This document shows, piece by piece, positions 60,101-64,000 of a stretch of 64,000 nucleotides of DNA. Both the position numbers and the translations under genes were made by a program. Source of the stretch: WYZ-LMO2 sp038731605 (lineage in GTDB: Archaea; Halobacteriota; Archaeoglobi; Archaeoglobales; Archaeoglobaceae); contig JAVYQP010000003.1 in NCBI GenBank assembly GCA_038731605.1, positions 124,001 through 188,000 on the forward strand, read 5' to 3'. How positions within the stretch are numbered: the first letter of the stretch is position 1; each line of letters opens with the position of its first letter. The notes under the pieces are model-generated. The model saw nothing but the letters and a program-made list of their open reading frames with translations. It had not been told where the DNA came from and searched no databases.

Positions 60101-60887
60101 AATTGCGGAATGGGTTCAACGGATTCTTTACATCAAAGATCCCCCTAACGTATGTGCTCTTTAAAGGTCTTGTTCCTGTATCGAACGCTGGCTCAAGAGT
60201 TGTAACTGTGCTATTTGGTCCACCACAGGTTCCAAAGCTTGAACAAGCTCCACCGCCCTCAAGGTAGATCAGGAGTTTGTTCTCGCTTCCTTTTCTAACC
60301 ATTATGAACGTGTTTCCTCCAACACCATTCTTGCAGTCGCTCGGAAGGTCGACTTTTGTCCAGTTTATTCCATCGCTTGGGTCGTCTACGGGGAGGGAGG
60401 AAAAGCTCGGCATCCCTGCAACGCTAATCGCAAATGGATCTCTCCATGTCGGGTAAAGAACTTCGTAGTCTAGGATTGTAATCATAACTTTTTCTGGTAA
60501 AGCCACGGTGCTACCGTTAACGGCTGAGCTAATAGGGGTTATATTTGTAGTCGTTGCAACTCCTACCGCTTTAAAGCTAAGGCTCGCTATTTTTGTCTTT
60601 CCAGAAACACTACCTCCGAAACCGATAAATGCCACATAATTTGCCCCTGTTTTGAACTGCTCCTCTTCAAATACGCCGTAGTTCACTCTGTCGATCAAGC
60701 TCAATTTTGTTGGTTCATAGCTTAGATTGAAAAGAGCTGATGTCACATCGGTTCCATTAACGTAGATGTCAAGTTTCACTACATCTCCCTTTGGCATCAC
60801 GGTCTTATTCGCCTCAATTGTTATCTCGGCTCCTGAAACTGCTACGATGCTCAAGATCAGCAAAGCAAAAATTTTAAGGGCTTTCAT
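57135..60887 (-). CDS. Secreted multidomain esterase with cohesin-like domain and PGF-CTERM anchor
   Basis: 1250 residues: signal peptide (1-20); cohesin-like beta domain (about 21-142); pectinacetylesterase-like hydrolase (about 145-500; nucleophile S326 in GTSAGGFG, candidate H465); CARDB-like domain (about 505-595); Ig-like region (about 600-720); PHB-depolymerase/LpqC-like alpha/beta hydrolase (about 750-1010; HGGG at 792, S859 in GISMGG, H982); Pro/Thr/Gly linker; PGF-pre-PGF-like domain (about 1044-1205); Pro-Thr linker; PGF-CTERM anchor with PGF and a final helix ending RRRQ. It starts 11 nt after the dockerin-bearing gene with GAGGTGGTGG. Likely exported and anchored by archaeosortase. 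Substrates (acetylated glycans, polyester, feruloyl-type esters) are open. Confidence 0.88.
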   Translation of the reverse strand: MKALKIFALLILSIVAVSGAEITIEANKTVMPKGDVVKLDIYVNGTDVTSALFNLSYEPTKLSLIDRVNYGVFEEEQFKTGANYVAFIGFGGSVSGKTKIASLSFKAVGVATTTNITPISSAVNGSTVALPEKVMITILDYEVLYPTWRDPFAISVAGMPSFSSLPVDDPSDGINWTKVDLPSDCKNGVGGNTFIMVRKGSENKLLIYLEGGGACSSFGTCGGPNSTVTTLEPAFDTGTRPLKSTYVRGIFDVKNPLNPFRNWTIVFVPYGTGDIHMGNRVVKYYNTSNPAESKTIYHVGYVNAIVAMRWINASGNFDKVVVTGTSAGGFGTILHFYRASEIFNKGIIAINDAGPGTAPNVTSPLQPAVTAEKWGSLQNYPQQSLPYFTNTDTIKFLNWALNGSAGGCGNCIYALFEDQWDFIIGPYFQGYSFADYQARLLSAIESVKANFSTRFCYYLPLSTYHTAFAGGYNYPGGDRFYNLHIDGYTLVQWINDVLNGNCVDRKDDGIRDLRVELLSAPTSAIVGNTYNITVRVSNIGSNATPDPFFVILSNRTAILGYQVLTLSANSNVTFNFTWTPTTAGTEQLNVTVDGLLVPALGTLLPFGSVVELYGFPVSEANNTIPRSIGVCRVDAAPVTVNNWLTPYDVVLGMLPKTANVTLPDGSVVAVNVQWLSITDPEFTQFTYTPTASAFAPSYIATGKAVIPAVCPGEVTVRTNVTVATPLLPIYWPNAGIYPDGRPLNISDRTLFNQPGKYEKVTISFGGLDRTYYYYVPTSYSPDKPAPLVLVFHGGGSLGLAQMLAVDDFAEKYGFILVTPDGYGWTWNRTRDVPFVAKIIEDMQASFNIDKSRIYATGISMGGIMTTYVLYDLSDKIAAVGIVSGSRILASELTNGTLPPRPMTVVISAGTGERILGNPIYEHLNARNATKLLVQAWNCNSTPETKFWPNSPNDPNTNVTRYVYTGCKNGVKVVYFEVGNGGHAWMGGLQYVIPASIGWVTKHVNAWDDRDGMWAYLKEEYLPTPTATPTPRPPAGGGGVGGGVRTEEKFISLTTQYIVLKAGERNVYAVPETAYIGKDVIYIASITLIPAESTDVKINIKRYTELPPGVPRIEAVAVAIFEINLDMSKATSVSGEIEFAVPVEALKGIDPKSVVALRLVDGRWVEIPTKFLGEKDGFYHFLAETPGFSYFALAVKPTTPTPTTPTPTTPTPTATPTATPTPTPKPLIPGFEAIFAIAGLLAIAYLLRRRQ
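57219..57301 (-). repeat. Low-complexity Pro-Thr linker repeat
   Basis: Short tandem copies of GGNGTNGG(T/C)-type DNA encode a TPTPTTPTPT-like linker before the C-terminal anchor. It is a cell-wall spacer rich in threonine, likely O-glycosylated, not a structural RNA or CRISPR repeat. Confidence 0.8.
59923..60020 (-). repeat. 98-bp exact direct repeat, copy 1
   Basis: Identical to 62688-62785 over 98 bases. Both lie at the same place in the pectinacetylesterase-like domains of the two giant proteins (encoding the stretch from AESKTIYHVGYVNAIV to NFDKVV). Flanking DNA is only partly similar, so recent gene conversion is likely. Confidence 0.9.
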
Positions 60888-60898
60888 TTCCCACCACC

Positions 60899-63800
60899 TC
60901 AGCTACCTATCCACTTTACCATAACTTTTGTCAAGTTCTCTTGACTCAAGAGTCCATCATTGTAGTCCTTTAGAGCTGTGATGAACTCGGCGTCCCCTAT
61001 TTTATTATCACTGTCACTGTCATAGTCTTCCCAGAGATACCAGCTTCCATCTTCGATTCCAAGCATCCAGTTTAGAAGTGGCTCATTTACATCCTTCCTT
61101 ATGAATGGTCCATTGTAAACATCGAGATGTCCATAGCCCTGAAGCAGAACGCACGTGAAGTCATCGCTTCCGGTGGGATTCACACAACGTGCACCAAGAT
61201 TGTATGCCCACTGGCTGATGAATGAGATCACGGGAACAGTTATCTCGCTGTAATGATCATCGAAGTCGAATGGCAAGTAGGGACAATTCTGCCAGTCTAA
61301 ATAGGCAGCCCTGTCCAAATTGAGTCTATTAGACCAGAATGGGTCAAATGATGCCATAACTGCAAAGTAAACGTGCGGGATCATTATTGCCCACGGGTAG
61401 CTGAATGGGTTTGCTGCGCCAGGGGCAACATACCATGTGGACAGCTGAGAGAGTAGTGTTATGTTCTTTGTCGGAGAAGGATTCAGTATTGCATCAACCC
61501 ATATGTGCCAGTTGTTTGGTCCGCCATTTGATGGGACGTGGTATGGAATCGCTCCGCTCTTCATCGCAGTTAGATTCGCAGGCAAGTTGTAACTGTTCGT
61601 TCTTGTTCCGACCCTCGCCATACCATCGAGTAGGATTAGACCCTTTAGATCTTCTTGGAACAGAGTTGCATAGTTCTGTGCTGCACTCCCACCAAAGCTT
61701 TCTCCAGCGAGGTAGATCTTTTCTTTGCCTGAAATTTGTTTTATCTTTTCCACAGCTGTCTTGATATCCCAGACCCAGTTCACCCAGCCCCACTCATACA
61801 TGAACGAGAAATTCGTCGTGGCATTTGGCACGAAGTGTGTCCTATAATCAATTGTGTAAACGTCAAATCCACGATTTGCAAGGAATGGCACGAGAGCATA
61901 TTCCTCATTTACATCGATCCAACCATTGTCATTCCAAGACAGATTAGCTAGTTGTTCTCCGCTTGACCAAGTTCCTGGTAATATTAGGATTACAGGCTTA
62001 TCACCGCTAATACTTTCATTCACAACTCTATGGATTGCGATCTTGTCGTAGCTTCCATAAGGCGGTCGATCGACTATCCAGACGTATCTCTTGAGATCTG
62101 TTCCCCTAACTGTTTTTTCTATTGGACCACTCCAATTTTCTTGCACAACATCTTTGCCACTTCCAGCAAGCAAATCGTTGACCCACTGATAGAAGTAATA
62201 ACCGCTGACGTTAAGATTGTAGAATCTGTCCACCGCATAGCATTGTGGGAAGCCATAACAGCTTGGAAGAACCATGTGCATCGAGTCAAGCACGAAGTAT
62301 CTGAAGAACTTATTCTTCTGAGCCATCTTAATCTCATTACTTAAACTCGCCAACTGAGCTCTGAAGTCCGTGGGATTTGCTCTAAGTGTTGCGATAATAA
62401 AGTCGTATTGATCTTCATAGAGACCATAAATACAACCATCGCATCTCGGCAAGGAGTAGTCGAGGAAGTGTAGTAAGTCCCTATCGTTGAAGTAGCTGAT
62501 CGAGTCAGCTGGGAAGTTCTGCAAAGAGCCCCATCTCGTTGTTGTAACAGCCCAGTTGAATGGATTTGTCTCATTTACTCTTATCCCCGGACCAGCGTCA
62601 TTAATCACAGTCACGGGTTTTCCAAAGATCTCATAAGCCTTGTAGTGGTGTAAGATTGTGCCAAAGCCTCCTGCAGAGGATCCAGCAACCACAACTTTGT
62701 CAAAATTGCCACTTGCATTGATCCAGCGCATTGCTACGATTGCATTGACGTAGCCAACATGGTAAATTGTCTTGCTCTCCGCTGGGTTGTTTGGATTGGT
62801 TATATTGTAGTATTTTACGACTCTATTGCCCTGATGGAAGTCTCCAGTGGAGTATGGAACAAATACGATTGTCCAATCGCGGAATGGGTTCAATGGGTTG
62901 CTGAAGTTGAATATTCCCATATTATAAGTCGCAATAAGTTGTGTGAAGTTCAGGTCGAGCTTAACTACGGTTCCACCTTCAGTCAAGGGTCTGCAAGTTA
63001 GGAAGTCTACACACGCTCCTCCACCTTCTAAGTAGAACAACAGTTTACTTGCGTTCTCGCCACTGCCTTTTTTCACCATTATAAAACTCTGGTTGCCATT
63101 TCCAGTCTTACACGGCTCGGGAAGATCGACCTTGATCCATCCTGAAGCGCTTAAACTATTAAAGTCTGGCATCGTGCTTATGTCGATTTTGAATGGATCC
63201 GCATAGTAGGGCACGAGGACTTCTGCATCAACTACCGGGATTCCATAAGGCGATAAAAGCTGGAAAGTCTGGACATAGTCGTTGAACTGTAGTATTACTC
63301 GATGTTCTGAGGATTTCCAGTTCGGCACTTTAATTGTTTGCACTCCTCCACCACGAGCAAAGATTGTGACGTTTATGCTCTGATCTGGAGCGCCAGCTGG
63401 GATATAGTAGTCTATACCGGTCTGGAAGGGTTGTGCGTGATACGTGGCGTTGGGTGGATAAAGCTCATGTTGTTTGTCTAAATTGTTATCGAAGATCCAT
63501 ATCCCAGTTGGACCGTTCAAAGACTTGTTAACGTTGCAGATCCTAGGATCGCAGACTGAAAAGTCGTTGATCTTCAGATCATCGACTGCTTTAACGTAAA
63601 GCGAATCGTAACCAGTTAGAATCTCTTTGTATCTAATTATAAGCAGATTCGTATGCTGATCGCTTCTACTAGCGTATTCTGCAATACCTCCAGGCGGGGA
63701 GACGAGAAAGCGAATCCAATAATCGCTCCTCAGGAATGGTTCTCTGTAGAAATGCATCGTTAAATTGTTAGCCCTTACGAACTCGAATTCGTATCTAACG

Positions 63801-64000
63801 CCTGGCTTAGCGTTCGAGAACGTCCAGTTACCGTCGGTGATCTGGAGGGTTGCGATTGGTGTATCGCTGATTCTGAATCCATCTTCTCTCAACTCGTAGA
63901 TATTCAGAATGCCGGTTTCAAGACCATCGTTTGATGGGAAATAAACAATTCTCCCAGCAAGTGTTATTGGTCCTTTTTCTGGCAGAATATACTTAGTCAT
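60899..64000 (-). CDS. Secreted multidomain esterase with dockerin-like C-terminus (5' end outside window)
   Basis: 1033 residues are visible. An ATG sits exactly at the window edge, but there is no signal peptide and the first ~240 residues resemble the C-terminal beta barrel of secreted archaeal and actinobacterial lipases (LETGILNIYELREDG, PGVRYEFEFV), so the protein probably continues upstream with a lipase domain. Then: pectinacetylesterase-like domain (about 265-620, S442 in GSSAGGFG); a second alpha/beta hydrolase (about 635-980, S768 in AGESFGGS, late GYGHLDVYNG histidine); and a dockerin-like end (DSDSDNKIGDAEFITAL plus a second helix) that could bind the cohesin domain of the next gene's product. 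Confidence 0.82.
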   Translation of the reverse strand: MTKYILPEKGPITLAGRIVYFPSNDGLETGILNIYELREDGFRISDTPIATLQITDGNWTFSNAKPGVRYEFEFVRANNLTMHFYREPFLRSDYWIRFLVSPPGGIAEYASRSDQHTNLLIIRYKEILTGYDSLYVKAVDDLKINDFSVCDPRICNVNKSLNGPTGIWIFDNNLDKQHELYPPNATYHAQPFQTGIDYYIPAGAPDQSINVTIFARGGGVQTIKVPNWKSSEHRVILQFNDYVQTFQLLSPYGIPVVDAEVLVPYYADPFKIDISTMPDFNSLSASGWIKVDLPEPCKTGNGNQSFIMVKKGSGENASKLLFYLEGGGACVDFLTCRPLTEGGTVVKLDLNFTQLIATYNMGIFNFSNPLNPFRDWTIVFVPYSTGDFHQGNRVVKYYNITNPNNPAESKTIYHVGYVNAIVAMRWINASGNFDKVVVAGSSAGGFGTILHHYKAYEIFGKPVTVINDAGPGIRVNETNPFNWAVTTTRWGSLQNFPADSISYFNDRDLLHFLDYSLPRCDGCIYGLYEDQYDFIIATLRANPTDFRAQLASLSNEIKMAQKNKFFRYFVLDSMHMVLPSCYGFPQCYAVDRFYNLNVSGYYFYQWVNDLLAGSGKDVVQENWSGPIEKTVRGTDLKRYVWIVDRPPYGSYDKIAIHRVVNESISGDKPVILILPGTWSSGEQLANLSWNDNGWIDVNEEYALVPFLANRGFDVYTIDYRTHFVPNATTNFSFMYEWGWVNWVWDIKTAVEKIKQISGKEKIYLAGESFGGSAAQNYATLFQEDLKGLILLDGMARVGTRTNSYNLPANLTAMKSGAIPYHVPSNGGPNNWHIWVDAILNPSPTKNITLLSQLSTWYVAPGAANPFSYPWAIMIPHVYFAVMASFDPFWSNRLNLDRAAYLDWQNCPYLPFDFDDHYSEITVPVISFISQWAYNLGARCVNPTGSDDFTCVLLQGYGHLDVYNGPFIRKDVNEPLLNWMLGIEDGSWYLWEDYDSDSDNKIGDAEFITALKDYNDGLLSQENLTKVMVKWIGS
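62688..62785 (-). repeat. 98-bp exact direct repeat, copy 2
   Basis: Partner of 59923-60020, inside the paralogous hydrolase domain of the dockerin-bearing protein. Confidence 0.9.

Noticed and set aside
59923..62785. The 98-bp exact repeat as a sign of an insertion sequence or integration site.
   Set aside because: Both copies are coding, in the same place of homologous domains, with no transposase, terminal repeats or tRNA edge.

Overview
The window comes from a thermophilic euryarchaeon, most likely a member of the Archaeoglobales (Archaeoglobus, Ferroglobus or Geoglobus type). The evidence is a box C/D RNP pair (Nop5-fibrillarin) behind a beta-RFAP synthase end, the F420 gene cofD, diphthine synthase, an AfpA/Isf/flavodiiron cluster as I recall it from A. 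fulgidus, archaeal TATA boxes about 22-28 nt upstream of leaderless starts, GGTGAT-type ribosome binding sites, ATGA gene overlaps, and PGF-CTERM surface proteins. The genus is an inference.

Layout. 0-1.7 kb: end of a methanopterin gene, then nop5 and flpA. 1.7-3.4 kb: phenylacetate-CoA ligase plus ACT protein. 3.4-12.6 kb (minus): a catabolic block with two thiolase-like proteins, two DUF35 proteins, acyl-CoA dehydrogenase and enoyl-CoA hydratase, running with tight overlaps into a complete branched-chain-amino-acid-type ABC transporter (LivJHMGF). 12.7-21.4 kb (plus): a crotonase-like protein, a 4-hydroxybutyryl-CoA dehydratase homologue, and a methylmalonyl-CoA module (mutase small and large subunits, epimerase, carboxyltransferase, a 41-residue small subunit, biotin carrier), then an ADP-forming acyl-CoA synthetase with beta-alpha domain order. 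21.4-28.4 kb: DUF169 protein, AMP-forming acyl-CoA synthetase, solute:sodium symporter with small partner, and a cNMP/CBS/DUF294 regulator with a DnaQ-like exonuclease. Together 1.7-28 kb looks like import, CoA activation and oxidation of organic acids, with propionyl-CoA sent to succinyl-CoA.

28.4-35.1 kb is the most unfamiliar part: a nearly contiguous set of seven copies of one ~140-residue mostly helical module, six as stand-alone small proteins and one fused to the end of an 827-residue secreted protein, plus a one-helix membrane protein. I recognise no known family in the module.

35.1-57.1 kb is mostly housekeeping: radical SAM protein, cofD, glyS, queD/queE, two MoeA genes (one fused to a binding-protein domain), dapB, cobamide salvage and uptake (cbiZ, btuD, btuC), tRNA-Val(CAC), AfpA-Isf-FprA, an AbrB/phasin-like pair with a palindrome at its start, a radical SAM/SPASM protein, DUF123 nuclease-like protein, OB-fold protein, a 25-residue membrane peptide, dphB, two-subunit fumarase, Toprim protein, hydantoinase-like protein, metallo-beta-lactamase-fold protein and DUF166 protein.

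57.1-64 kb (minus): two giant secreted esterase-like proteins in one operon. The downstream one carries an N-terminal cohesin-like domain, a pectinacetylesterase-like domain, a PHB-depolymerase-like domain and a PGF-CTERM anchor. The upstream one, cut by the window edge, carries a paralogous pectinacetylesterase-like domain, a second alpha/beta hydrolase and a C-terminal dockerin-like segment. This suggests a cell-surface cohesin-dockerin esterase complex.

No gene-free stretch exceeds 300 bases. I saw no insertion sequence, CRISPR array or rRNA gene.
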